Source: Nageia nagi (lineage: Eukaryota > Pinophyta). Taken from it: a stretch of DNA of 64,000 nt. The DNA lies in NCBI GenBank assembly GCA_050084985.1, contig JBITNC010000001.1, forward strand, positions 187,984,001 to 188,048,000, in the 5' to 3' direction. Of the stretch, positions 33,960-46,375 are shown piece by piece. Position numbers and translations under genes: made by a program. The notes below the pieces were generated by a model that saw only the letters and a program-made list of their open reading frames with translations, had not been told where the DNA came from and searched no databases. The stretch's first letter is position 1. Every line of letters starts with the position of its first letter.

Positions 33960-35460
33960 AGCTAGGATACTGGTTCTGAAACCATGTATTGATTATTGAT
34001 AAAACTAAGACTTCTAAAATGCAAGTGACATGTTTCTCTTCTGCATAAAACTGTTTGAGGTGCACATAGCATTGGTTAAAAACTTGTCTACTTTTCCCCC
34101 AACTGTGATTAATTTGTATGCCCCATCAAAATAGTTTGCGTGAATGATGTATGGAACCATCCAATTAGTTTCAAATTTTCCTTTGTCCTTATTTTTAGCT
34201 TATGACTTGTGATGATTTTATTTGAGCACTAGATCTCTAACTTGGAACTTTCTTGGTCTAATTTTCTTTACATATGCTTTCTTAGCTCTCCTTTGGTAAG
34301 CTTTGAGATGTTCTAAAGGCATGGATTCTTTTCTAATCCAATCCTTCTAATTATCTTAATCTTGCTTTTCATTTTTCTTCTTAATTAATAATGCCTTACA
34401 AAGAAACTCTTAGTGATGGGATTTCTATTTCAAGTGGAAGCATTGCCTCATCTCCATAGACTAGTGAAAATGGCATATACCATATTGTTGAACTGATGCT
34501 GGTCCTATATGCCCAAAGTGCATATATGAGCTGTGAATGCCAATCTTGTTGAGTTTGCTTGATAGTTTTAAATAGGATGTTAACAATAGTTTATTGGTTA
34601 TTTTAGCTCGTCAATGGCCTTGTGGATTGTATGAGGATATAAAAATTTTCTTGATATTAAATGCTTTACGAAAAATCCCTAACTTGCTTACTCCTAAGAT
34701 TCTTTCCATTTTTTGTGAGTATGTGAGATGGCACACCAAATCTTGATATGATGTTTTCTATCAATATGAATTTATTTTATTCACTAGATTTGGGATTGAT
34801 AACCCCTACCAAATATAATTCCCAAATAACAAAAGGCCAAGGAGATATCATTGTAGCTAGTTCACTTGAAGGATCTTCTACTTTCAAGTTAGAATGTTTT
34901 TGATATTTTTCATATTACTTAACATGTAAGATGCACTCCTTTTCCATAGATGGGAAATAGTAACCTAGTATGATAAGCTTGTGAAAGATATCCTTCCCAT
35001 TGAAATGACCTCCATTAATACTATCATGTACTTGTTCTATAGATTTATTTGCTTCAGTTTTATTTAAACATTTAAGAAAAGTACCATCAAATGATCTTTT
35101 TTAAGGAATGTCACCAATAACGATATACCTTGTATCCATTTGCTTAAGTCTTTAGTTAAGGAACTTACTGTTATAAGAATATGGAATTGTTCCATGCTTC
35201 AAGTAGTTGTAGATATTGACATACCACTCATGCATTGGAAGGATGGCACATATCAAAGGTTATTTCTTAAAGAATCCTTGGTGGTCATCATCATCTACAA
35301 AGGAGTTGTATATGAGATTATTGATTTTGATAATGGTCTCTTCATCTTCAATTGATATAGGCATCAAAGAAGCAACATTAGCCATGGCATCCATAAATCT
35401 AGTATTATTTCTAGGTACGTTCTCAAATTGAATTTGTGCAAACATCTATGAATCATTATT
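33960..35460 (-). pseudogene. Tat integrase, decayed
   Basis: On the minus strand near 34530-34430 the text reads QLIYALWAYRTS and FSLVYGDEAM, the well-conserved integrase end of Tat-type Gypsy elements. About 34240-34130 resembles the C-terminal GKFETNWMVPYII-like segment. Around 34610 SSYNPQGH corresponds to the usual YYPQGNG box. Numerous stops separate these pieces. Confidence 0.72.
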
Positions 35461-35599
35461 ATGACTATATCCTTGTGTGGATGTAAATTTTCATCTTTTA
35501 TTTTGTAAAAACCATTGATTTGATTGGTGATAAGCTTTGAGTCACCATAAACCTATAACTTGTTGATTCTAAGACTGATAGTAGCCTTTAACCTTAATA

Positions 35600-36200
35600 C
35601 CAAAGCTTTATATTCAACCATATTATTACTATAATCAAAATTCCACTTCTAAGCCATAGGAATCATACCACAACTAGGAGATACCAAAATAATACCTTTA
35701 CCAACCTCTTGTAGGAACTTGGAACCATCAAAGAAAAGTGTCCATGTTTTGTTTTCAACTTGCTCAACTAGTACTACAAGCTCATCTTGAAATTCACCCT
35801 TGTTTATGGTATTTTTATCACATGGTCCTTTAACCAACATAACAGCTATAACCTATCCTTCAATTTCCTTTTGAAGTGTATAAATGAGATCAAATTCTTG
35901 CAATTCCACTATCTATTTGGTTGGCCTTCCTTGCAACTATAGTTTGGATAATAAATACCTCAATGGATCAACTTGGGCTACTATAAAGGTTGTATTTGTG
36001 ATCATGTAATGTATCGAATTTTGCATGGTATAACCAATGAAAAAACATAATTTCTCAATTGGAGTGTAATTTAATTCTTCATCTTGCAATGTTTTGGATA
36101 AGTAATACATAACTCTTTCTTTTTTTTCATTATCAAGTTGTACCAAAATAGTCCCTATAGCCTGACTTGTAGCTGAGATATACAAATATAAAATTTTTAT
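35600..36200 (-). pseudogene. Tat RNase H pair (RT-linked and additional RNase H)
   Basis: Minus frame 36185-35937 shows MYISATSQAIGTILVQ and MYYLSKTLQDEELNYTPIEK, the RNase H that follows Gypsy reverse transcriptase. 35840-35649 shows WTLFFDGSKF, GKGIILVSPSCG, a second RNase H seen in the Tat lineage. RNase H removes the RNA strand of the replication hybrid. Stops near 35934 and elsewhere break the frame. Confidence 0.8.
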
Positions 36201-36990
36201 ATGATCAACTAATTGTAAAATAAGAGGGTTTAGAAAATACCTCTTGATATCATCAAATGCTTATTAACATGATTATTTCCAAACATGCTTATTTCCCTTT
36301 TTGAGTAAGTAGGAAAAAGTAGTTGTCCTATTTGCTAGTTGTGCTATAAACCTTTTGACTACTTTTAGCTTTCCTTCTTAGTTGTTTGATAGTTTTTGAT
36401 GGAGGCATGTTCATTATTGCTTTAGCATTTTTAGGATCAATTTATATGCCTCTTCTAGACATGATGTATACTAGCAACTTGCCACTATATACTCCAAAAA
36501 CATACTTCTTTGGATTTAGCTTCAAATTGTATTACCTCATCCTTTCAAATATGGCTCTTAAATCCTCTAAATGATTTTCCTTTCTTTCAAATTTAGCAAG
36601 AATATCATCAAAATAAACTTTAATAAATTTATTAATAAGGTCATGAAACATAGTTACCATTGCTCTTTAATATGTAGCTCCTACATTTTTGAGGCCAAAG
36701 GGCATGACTACCTAAGAAAATGTTCCCCAAGGTGTAATGAAGGTTTTCTTATGATGATAATATTTGTTGATTCTGGTATGATTATAACCTAAAAAAACAT
36801 CCATAAAAGATAACATCTCATGGCTTACAGTTGAATCGATAATTGTGTCAATGTGTGGTAAAGAACAATTTTCCTTTGGATAAACCTTATTTAAATCTCT
36901 AAAATTTATGCAATATCTAATTTCCCCATTTGGTTTCATAGTAGGAATAATGTTATATAATCATGAATCAATGGATTCAATGAATCTAAC
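36201..36990 (-). pseudogene. Tat reverse transcriptase, broken
   Basis: Minus strand: MKPNGEIRYCINFRDLNKVY (from 36939), LPHIDTIIDSTVSHEMLSFMD, then VVMPFGLKN near 36700 and the catalytic IKVYFDDI near 36625-36600, followed by LEDLRAIFERM-like thumb sequence. This is the order and wording of Tat reverse transcriptases. Stops and frameshifts occur after 36712 and in the thumb. 36991-38259 upstream is a degraded protease-RT linker with a small (AC)12 run at 37201-37224. Confidence 0.85.
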
Positions 36991-38259
36991 CTTGTGATAC
37001 TTATCTATTTCTTTCTTGACTAGAAGAGAGTCCTTGGGATGCATAGGTCTTCTTTTCTATTGTATTGGTTTGGTGTCTTCATGTATAATCAAATTGTGAG
37101 TAACAAAGAAAGAATCTAATCATGTCATATCACTATTTTCCCAACCAAACATGCCTTTGAACTCTGTAAGGAATTCTTTATACTATTATTTGTCACAAAA
37201 ACACACACACACACACACACACACCTAACCCTAGCTACCTAACCTACCCCTATATGAGAAAAATGAAAGTAGGCTATTATCGCAAGGAAGAGCTTGCTAT
37301 ATCCTTTAATTTCTCTTTGAAATATGCATCAAGATGATATTCAACCTTTTATTATCTCTTTGGATGATATGATTTGAACTTATATCATGCCCCTAGTATA
37401 TGTAGAAGTGCATCATCTATTTCAAACACATCAACAAACCTGGAAACTATCATAGAAAGTAAAGGGTAAGAGGAAATGTGATATATTTTCTTCACACAAG
37501 TATTGAGGTTAGCATGGATGATGGGGCTAGTGTGAGCATGGGCCTTCTTGGATATTTTGATTTGTTATGGGCTACCTGGGATCAACTCAACCATGTTTAC
37601 TAATTTTTTACTTCTAAATTTGATTCCTCATCTCTATTATAGGCAAGTAGATTTTCTTATTCTTTTAACATTCAATTTCTTTTTTCCCTTCATTCGATTT
37701 GACCATTTATGTAGGTAATTCTTTGATACCTTGATTATTATTTTTTATTTCTTTACCTTTATATTTTTTAAATTCAATGTATTATGGGATCAATGGTGCA
37801 TGATAATGCATAACTTGGCTCTTCTTGTTAATCTTTACATCATCATATTTGGACCTAGAATTATCTTTACCACATTTGGAGTAGTTAGGATAGTGTAAAT
37901 GCTCATTTTCATCTGATTATGGGTGTTGATATTGACATGAGCACTAGTGTGGGTACAAGTGCTGATCCTTCTTCATATTTTCTATATCAACCAAAATTTC
38001 TAATATCATCTTCAATGACCTTTTGACTAATTGCATATGTGCCAACACCTATTTCTTTTTATAATTGCATATTATCATTATCTTCATATTCTCTATCCTC
38101 TTAATGTATTTCTATGTTTTCGTATGGAATGATGGTATTTCCCACTTGTGTAATCATGTTTGGATTCTCATCTGCAATCTCAACAATATATTCATGTCCC
38201 TTGTAATTGAATTTGAAGATTCTATGTAAGGTGGATGGGATGCACCTTATAGGATGTAT

Positions 38260-38809
38260 TCAAGATCTACCAAGAAGTATATCAATGGGCAACTTTTTAT
38301 CAATCACATATGTCATAACTTCCACTATCTTAGGTACCAATTGAATAGGTAACATGATATGTATTGTACATGATCTTCTATCATTATCATAGCTTGTTAT
38401 CTTGTATTCCCTTCTTTGCAACCTAGATATTAGCTTATCTATAATTTTTTGCAAAAATTCAAAAGAGGAAATATTCAAACCTGTACCACCATCGACTAGT
38501 GCATTTTTTGCTGTCTTTCTTATGATCTTGACATAGATGTGTAATGGTAAGTACTTATAAATGATGCTTCGATTAAGAAGTTCATATTTGATGAATGTTA
38601 AATCCTTTTTCAAATAATCAACCATTCTTACCAATGTACTAGGTGAAATGTCAATATACACATTAACACCACTAAGTAATTTGAATAAAGCCAACCTATC
38701 CTCTTTTGAAGTTTCAAATAACTTAAGTAAACTAATCTTGGTATTAGTATTTATCAGATTTTGTAAGATATTTTTTTTGCACTTTTCTTTCTTCTTTTCT
38801 TTAAGAGAA
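38260..38809 (-). pseudogene. Tat protease region
   Basis: A long minus-strand open stretch contains NALVDGGTGLNISS (near 38510-38470), the retropepsin active-site motif DGG, and ends VIDKKLPIDILLGRS, matching the conserved LLGRPWI end of Tat proteases. The open frame continues to 38874, but codons above 38815 are antisense solo-LTR sequence and not part of the protein. The protease would cut the Gag-Pol polyprotein. The rest of the polyprotein is broken. Confidence 0.8.
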
Positions 38810-38814
38810 GGGTT
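38810..38814. repeat. Target-site duplication of the solo LTR (GGGTT), left copy
   Basis: GGGTT at 38810-38814 and again at 39314-39318, exactly flanking the LTR. Confidence 0.92.
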
Positions 38815-39313
38815 TGTTGAAATGTATAATGCATTATTGTAAAGGTTATGTAATAATCTTCTATGTAAGTTCACTAATACTTAAGGGTATCATTTGATAC
38901 CTTAAGTATTTAAGTGAACATGATAATGTAACTTGTTCTACACTCCATGTCATGAGCATGCCCCTTGGGTAAAAGGATGTGCATGTCATGCTCTTATACA
39001 TTGAATAAAAGGGTGATCCAAAGAGGGATTTTAGCCTATAAATAGAAGGCTCCCTTTTGTGATTACACACCAATTGGGGAGTAAAGTTATACTATAGGAT
39101 AGAGCATAGGATTTGAGATTAGGAGGATTGTAAGAGTTCATATTTGTTAAAAACAGAGATCTAGTTAGTGGATGTACTCCTAGTTAGAGGAACCACTTAC
39201 ATCTTGTGTTATCTTTGTGAGATTGCTTTATGAGTTTGTTAAGATGTGTATTGAGAGCTTTCATGTGATCTTGGTGGTTTAGGATTGTTCATGTTATAGT
39301 TCAATTCTCTCAG
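38815..39313 (+). repeat. Solo LTR of the Copia-A family
   Basis: A 499-bp LTR from TGTTGAAATGTATAATGC to TTCAATTCTCTCA, with no internal element attached and a perfect 5-bp duplication GGGTT on both sides. It is homologous to the LTRs of Copia-A1, A2 and A3, with TATAAATA at 39037-39044. It lies in plus orientation inside the minus-strand Tat element and interrupts its gag-protease frame. Solo LTRs arise by recombination between the two LTRs of a full element. Confidence 0.95.
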
Positions 39314-39318
39314 GGTTA

Positions 39319-40577
39319 GAATGTATATGTTTTTTAGCATAAATAGGATTAGGAATACCTTTCTTTGATTTTGTTGCTACATTGAATACCTTTTCTAGTT
39401 CTAGTTATGATTCTAATTCTAATTTTGAATTTATATTGAACTCATCATTAAACTCTATTGGTTCATCATTGTCATCATAATCAATCATATTAACCATGTT
39501 GATAGGAGGTAAATCTTGATTATTAACTTTGATTGCATCATTCTCATAAGATATTGTTCCATTATCTAATAATTATTTTAATTTCTTCCTCATGACATAA
39601 CAACCTATTGTATTATGTCCCTTGATTTGATGATATTTGCAAAATTGATTTTCCTTATACCATATGGGTTTGTCATCATTAGGACCATATTATCTTCCTT
39701 GAATTCTCTTGATCAAATCTTTTGTTAAATAGTCCTCAAACATTTGATTGGGATTTATAGGAAATGGATACACATATTTATATTTTTTTTATCTCTTGGT
39801 TTATCTTGAGGATCAGTTTCAACAAAATTAATAGAGGTATCATCTTTCTTATGATAAGGATTTCTACCATTGTCTTTGTTGGTAGAGGATGATGTATACT
39901 TAAGTTTATTTGATCTTAACAAAAATGACTCTTTCTCAATAAGGATATGAACCATATTCATAAATGAACCATTAACATGATATAGATATTTTTCACCAAG
40001 AATAGGATTAATGTTATCAAGGAATACCTTTGCAATGAAGTGCTCATCCACCTTTTTCTCTATGGACCTCCAAAGCTTGACATATTTAGGAGAAAATTTA
40101 TCCAACCTTTCTAATTATCTTTTCTTGAAATGAATCAAATATGTTAAATCAACTAGTTTATTTACATTGCATATGAAATGAGCCTTGAAATGATCTTTTA
40201 ATTATTGATACATTAAGATATAAACCTAAGTTCCAAGTTATGAAACCATTTTCATGCTTCACCAATTAGGCTCATAGGAAAATACTTTACTTTCACATCA
40301 TAATTAATGCCATATTTAAGCTCCATAATATACTTAAAACCTTGAAGATAAATAATAGGATCAATCTCAACATTGGTTTTTTTAAATTTTGGATCCTTAT
40401 CTGTACCCATAAGCAAGGTATTGTGAATCTCCAAGCTTAAAGGATTGCCTCTATTTTCTATTTGATCTAAACTAGTCTTGAGCCTATTCTCGAGCCTATG
40501 AATATTTGATTCTCTATTTGAATTATGATGTTGTGCAATGTTCTAAATTTGAAGCATTATTCCCAGTGTTGGCCATA
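39319..40577 (-). pseudogene. Tat gag, broken
   Basis: Minus-strand stretches 40434-40252 (DPIIYLQGFKYIMELKYGI) and 40105-39755 (DKFSPKYVKLWRSIEKKVDE, FIAKVFLDNINPILGEKYLY) together with intervening FKAHFICNVNKLVDLTYLIH match the retrotransposon gag domain of Tat elements. A MANTGNNASNLEH start at 40576 lies just inside the LTR-like block at 40582. Several stops are present. Confidence 0.75.
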
Positions 40578-40581
40578 TTTA

Positions 40582-41309
40582 TGAACTCTAAATTTTGTAA
40601 AATACAAATATATACAATAAATAAAATGATCTACAATATAAGAAGAATAGATATGTACACTATATCAAATACAACATATATACATGAAATGCATGTACTT
40701 GATATGAAGTGTATGTACAATCCTTAAAAAAAATAAAATAATGAATCTTCAAAGGATTGGGATCAGATTCATGGCGAGTTTGTAGTGAATCTTTGTGTAC
40801 ATGAACCTACAACTCGACCATCGAAATCTAGAACCCTCGATCTAGAAGATGCATGCTATTGATGACCTAGGAGAAGCACATTGTTAAAAATGTAGGATAT
40901 GTCAAGTTATGCCATGTGTGGAAGATAGAAATTTTTAGAGCTCAGAAGATAACAATTTCTCATAATAGGTGGCTTCAAGAGTCATCCTTGTTTGATGAAG
41001 ATAATGGAAGACAACAACCTATAAAAGATCTTGTCATATCAAATTTGTGTAGGTCAACCTATTTCACTTGCATATATAGCCTACAAAGATATAGAAAGGA
41101 GTGAAGGACAACCTCTAAAAATAATATAATCATTGTTATAGTCAAGATACTTTAAAATAAGGACCATGATAAATGATATAGCATTTAATATAACACATGG
41201 AATTACATTGTAATATCAACTTTATTTTGATATTTGTAATATTTTAATAAGTCATTTAAGAAGTCTAAATATGATTTATTAAATAAATAATAAATTATTT
41301 TTGTTTACA
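40582..41309 (-). repeat. LTR-like repeat X (3' copy)
   Basis: A 728-bp block in direct repeat with 46376-47128; long strings are shared (AAATGATCTACAATATAAGA, CCCTCGATCTAGAAGATGCA, ATATATAGCCTACAAAGATA). Its right end abuts a purine tract on the minus strand (AAATAGGGGCAAAA then TGTAAAC), so it behaves as a 3' LTR of a minus-strand element lying to its right. No matching target duplication was found. Confidence 0.72.
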
Positions 41310-43340
41310 TTTTGCCCCTATTTGGATATGAACTGAAAAACATTGAAATTACATAATCCAAAGAAGTTTAGAGAAGAGAATAAATTTTTCAATAGTAAAG
41401 TGGACTTCCTTTTTTCAATTGATATGTTGAGTATGATATGTTGTCTTCTCCCTTTTGGTATTTTATTGCCCCTTTCTCTAGCTTTTTTGAGGAATCAAGC
41501 CAAAAATCAGAGTCCCTGTATGAGGAGAGCATCTCTATGCGAATTCTACTCTCCCGAAAAATACCTTATTAAGAACATGCCAACATAATACCTACATAGA
41601 TCACATCCCATTAAAGAATAATCAATTGAAAGAGAAAGGAAGAAATAACTATAATATCCATTATATCCCCATGGTCGATGTAATTCATAGTTCTATTTAA
41701 CCATGACATTTAGACTATTGTTGTTGCAACTCATAATCTATGAAGATCAAGCTGATGAGATCATTTTTAATACCCCAAGATTGGAATAACCATGATTATC
41801 AAGCTGATGAGGTCTTTTTTAATGCCTCAATCTTGGAATAACCTATAATTTATTAGAGATTTTTCTCATGGAGTGACCATGACCTTGAAAATGTTTTTTA
41901 GAATAACATTGAACAATATCATTTGATTCCTATAAACATACCAAATATTTAATGGCCTTTTATATCAATATTGTACATTGAATTGTTAAATTTTATTGAT
42001 TTTTAAATCAAACCTACGTTGTTGACAATGTGAATTTTATAGAATTTGGCAATCATGTCTTTTACAACTTTGTTCTATATTCCCATTTTAGTGCATATTT
42101 GTGAAATAATGGAATCTTTAAATAGATATTCAAAGATTTTGTAACATGCCCCATTTACAATGAATTCATAATAAGTACACACCATTTGCAGAATGGAAAC
42201 AATCATATCAGGTCTGCAAATTTTAATGATATTTAATTCAATGTAAGTAATTTGTATCACAAAGATCGTAAAATCATATCTCCATATAGCATAATATTTT
42301 CCTTATAAGAAATAACTTTTTCAGTTTTTGATCTTATATAGTTTTTATCTATGCAACAATTGTACAAGCATGATATCAATCTTTTTGATCAATTAAAATC
42401 GTAATACTAGTATGAACATTTGAAAGAATCCATAATTTCACTTTAAGCACACCGTTGATAGTGTGAGAATGATATAATTACATTTCAGGAGAAAGAGTCT
42501 ATTTGATTGACATTGAAAAATAACCATTCAGATATTCAATATTTCATATACAATTAATACTGCTATATTATACCATATTTTTAGAGATATAATGGCCTTG
42601 AATTTTCATATTTCATTAGTAAAAAATGTATTTGATTTGAAGTAGCAGTCATAAGAATAACATATGCAATGTTCACTTTTCATACCATATATTTAAAGAA
42701 ATAATAATAATCTTAATTCTTCAATTACAATATATTTTGTAATTAATATCATAAACATGATCATAACATAACTGATATCAAAACATTTGAGATGATATAC
42801 TTTACTTGTACTTACCTACATGCCCCAAGAATGGGCAATTTTGCACTTTATAATTTTGAACTCTGAATTTATGTGTTCTAATTTTTAACATCTGATTTCT
42901 ATCATGCTTGTAGCTGAAACTAAAATTATCCCTAGCTGCAAATTATATTTACCCCAACTGAAATTGATACCACCCCCAGCTAATACTATATCCACTTTTT
43001 CCTAATTTCTCTTATTTATTTTTATTTTTTTAATATTTTTTCATAAAATGCAACTAATATGATATGCAATGATTAGACATATATAAGACTACCTTATGGG
43101 ACATTTGATTATCATGGCAAATTTGAGAACCTTGATGAGAGATAGAGACAAGAAAAACATTTGATGAAAGAATAAAACTTTATGAAATGATGAGGATGAA
43201 AAGATGCAGAAAGAAAATAAGAACCAATAGAACATGATTGAAAAGATGAAGGTACAAAGATAGCATGATTAAAAACTTGATAAAATTTTCCATGGTTACT
43301 AAATGCATGCAAGGGACTGACTCATGATATGCAACCTATA
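41310..43340. other. Interior of the X element, noncoding
   Basis: Starts with the minus-strand PPT (41310-41330). The first ~60 bp repeat at 45732-45790. The rest is AT-rich, with no gag, RT or integrase motif that I can see. Confidence 0.5.
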
Positions 43341-44410
43341 TGATATGGAAAATTAGAAATTATAGTAAACTAGAAGGTGGTGAAACCACCAACATATTTA
43401 GTATATTTTTCCATGAGAAACTTCATTTCTTTGTTTAGATTTTCCACTACATTTTCCATAGTTTTAGCTACTACTCTCTTAAGAAGATCAATACTTTCAA
43501 GTTGCATTAATAGAATAAATGTGTTGAATGTTCCCATTTGCAAAAACATATCAAGGAGGTCAATATTAATTTGATACTTTTCAAAAGATCAATCTTTTTG
43601 CATTCTATATTCTTGTAATCGAATCTAAACTAGATCTAACTGAACTGAAACTATCATTGTGCTTTGATTATTAGATTTTTCATTTTCTACCTTTGGTGGT
43701 GGATCAAATTTCATGACATGGGAACCTTGTTTAAGTTTTTTTACAATATGGACATCCTATCGTTTCAAAGTTTCTTGAGATATGAATTTTCATCAATATT
43801 ATTTTAGTTTTGATAGTTGAGGATGAGTTTAAATTTGCGGTTTAGGTTGTGGTTGAGGTTTTTGACTATGTTGTTGCTTTTGTATTCCATCTTTCTCAAA
43901 TTTTTGCATACAATATTTCCTTGCATATGGATCTTGTAATAATGTATCTAATTATTTCCTTATAAATGCATGATATTTTTCCTATAAATCAAGATCAACA
44001 TAAATGCCTAACATTAAAGAAGGATTGGCTAACATATGCTCTTTAATTTTTTTGAGTTGATCATGAGATGTCAAAATTTTAAATGCAGTATCATGCATTT
44101 CATATTTATCCATAGCTTCAAGGTTTAAATATGCATCATAATCAATTTCAACCATATAATCATTAGCATTATCATTATCACTCTCACTCTCATGCACTTG
44201 ATTTTCTATGATTAACATATCATTCTACACATCATCATCATTTGCAATAGTAAAGTATGAATTTGATAAAAGTATTTCATCATAAGATTTTCTATTGTTA
44301 TTTTGCACAACATCCATAGCCTTAGGCATTTATTGTTTATGAGAAGATACAAATAAATCACTTATCATATTTCAATATTTAAGAAAACCACGTGTAGTTG
44401 TAGTATCCAT
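43341..44410 (-). pseudogene. Gag-like ORF remnant inside the X element
   Basis: A minus-strand series beginning MDTTTTRGFLKY (44410), then an acidic open stretch 44218-43982 (HESESDNDNANDYMVEIDYD) and YARKYCMQKFEKDGIQKQQ near 43920-43860, ending with KFDPPPKVENEK near 43710. The composition (acidic, then Gln/Pro/Lys-rich) resembles the N-terminal part of long Tat/Ogre gag or ORF1 proteins, but no diagnostic domain is present, so this is a weak assignment. Confidence 0.45.
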
Positions 44411-45479
44411 TCTAAAATGCAAGATCTAGAGCTTTGCATAAAACTTTAAGAAATATGACAAAATAAACACTTTTACACCATGCAAGATTAAAAACAAGTT
44501 GCTAGAATGTATATCTATGATGTGGGACAAGTTTTATGCAGCTAGAACTTTCAAAATTCAAGAAAATAACCTTTAAAATTCAAATTTTTATGCAAAAATA
44601 TTTTTTTTGAAAATCTTTAGAGATCTTGATAAAAATGCATGCGATAAGCCTAAATTAATCTTAAAAAGTTGCCTACTATAATGACCTATGATTTTGGTAA
44701 GTTTTGATCATGAAATAAGTCACCAAATAGTTGAAAAATATTTTCAAATTTTATGATTTTTGAATGTGATGTTTCTACAAAAAAAATTTCAATATCAACC
44801 AAAATATGCAAATCTAGACCTAGAAAAATAAAAAAATTTCCCAATTATATTTATCTATGGTTTGGATAAATTTTTCCAATGCTAGATCCTGCCAAATTGA
44901 ATAAAATGATCTATAAAAACTAAGTTTTTCTACAAATACATTTTTTAGAAAAATATTTTTTTTCAAAGCAATACAATTTTCTAAATTTCGATAAAATTAA
45001 CTCAACCAAAAACAAAATAAAACCAAGGGTTTCTAATGCAATACTTAGAAAAAAAGATACCCTAAAATAAAAATTCTAGGGTTTGTAAGATACCTCTAGG
45101 TTCACCAAAATATAGACTTGAAATAATGCATAAATAATAAATCAACATACTATTTGTCTACAATATAATATTGAAGCATATATCAAAAATATGGCATCAA
45201 GCGAATATGATAAATGAGCTACCTTCGTTAGATCTACATCATTATGAAATAACATGAATCATACCAAACACGAAAACTCATTATAAGAAATGCAAGTTGT
45301 TACGACTTGAAATATGTAGATTACATGCACAAATTGAAATATGTAGAAAAAGACAAACCATGCATATCTAACTTCAAACACGATGACATACCATGCATAA
45401 CGTACACTGTTAATAGCCTAAAATATGAAGAATTTGACCTCATGCAAAGAACACGATATGATCACTGTAACTAAGGCAT

Positions 45480-45752
45480 AACAAATCCAAGGTTAATTTA
45501 TGGTTTCTAAAGATATCATTTTAGTTGTGGTGCATTCCTTGGACTTGCTTGTATATGGAATATCTTACTTTGATCTTCTTTTATAGATGCATTTGTTATT
45601 GAGATCTATACCTTTTACATTAATATTTGTTTATTACATTTATTATGGTGCATTTATACCCTTCTTACAATAACATTATTTAATGCAATAAATATGAATT
45701 ATTAATTAATAATAAATCATATTTAGGCATCTACATTTTGCCCCTCTTTGGA
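45480..45752 (-). repeat. PPT plus LTR start of a further related element
   Basis: The minus strand reads AAAGAGGGGCAAAA then TGTAGATGCCTAAATATG at 45750-45715, with a TATA-like CTATAAAAGAAG near 45590-45578. The PPT and its flank duplicate the one at 41310, but the LTR sequence below is different. The left end of this LTR is not resolved. It marks a third LTR inside the X block. Confidence 0.5.
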
Positions 45753-46139
45753 TATGTAATGAAAGGCATTGAAGTTGCATAATCCAAAGAATTTTAAAAA
45801 AATATATGACTGAAATTGAACCATTCTTCCTTGAGCATTGTTGATTTGATGCCCCTTGTATGCCCCTTTTGTAATTGGCTTTCCCAAGAAAGCTCCATGA
45901 ATGGGATGATCAAGATAAAAATAAGATGGGGGAAGATGATATTTTAAGGTCACACCAAGAATTCACTCAAAACTCTCATCTTGAAGGATCAACGATATCT
46001 TTGGATCTACTCCCTAGATGAATTCCTTTGGCTATTTCCCATGATGCAACTAGAAACTCTCTTCTCCTTGCTTTATGGATGGGGGTAACTCCTTCATTTT
46101 TGATCTTGATTACTTACTTCTAATATGATTCTCCACCAT

Positions 46140-46275
46140 GTCAACACTGGTATCTACTAAAGTAGTAAATCACAATTGGTATCTACAAGATAGTGGCCAA
46201 CATATCAATATTAGTATCTACCAAAGTAGTGGCCAATAAATCGATATTTGTATCTATTAGAGTAGTGGCCAATGA
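46140..46275. repeat. Short degenerate tandem repeat
   Basis: About four copies of a ~45-bp unit containing TRGTATCTAYYARAGTAGTGGCCAA. Confidence 0.75.
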
Positions 46276-46375
46276 GGGCTTGGATAAAAAGAGAGATCTA
46301 AATGAAACTCCTTAGACCTTGCACAAAATCTTGCCCCAAGGGACAAAATACTTCAAAACAACGAGTTCACAAAAA

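Noticed and set aside
35140-35431. Plus-strand open frames in the Tat element
   Set aside because: Antisense to the decayed Tat pol; no motif.
37201-37260. (AC)12 followed by CCTAACCC-like sequence resembling telomeric repeat
   Set aside because: Not a plant telomere array (CCCTAAA); only two irregular units next to a microsatellite.
38815-38874. N-terminal extension of the Tat protease open frame
   Set aside because: It is antisense solo-LTR sequence joined by chance to the Tat frame.
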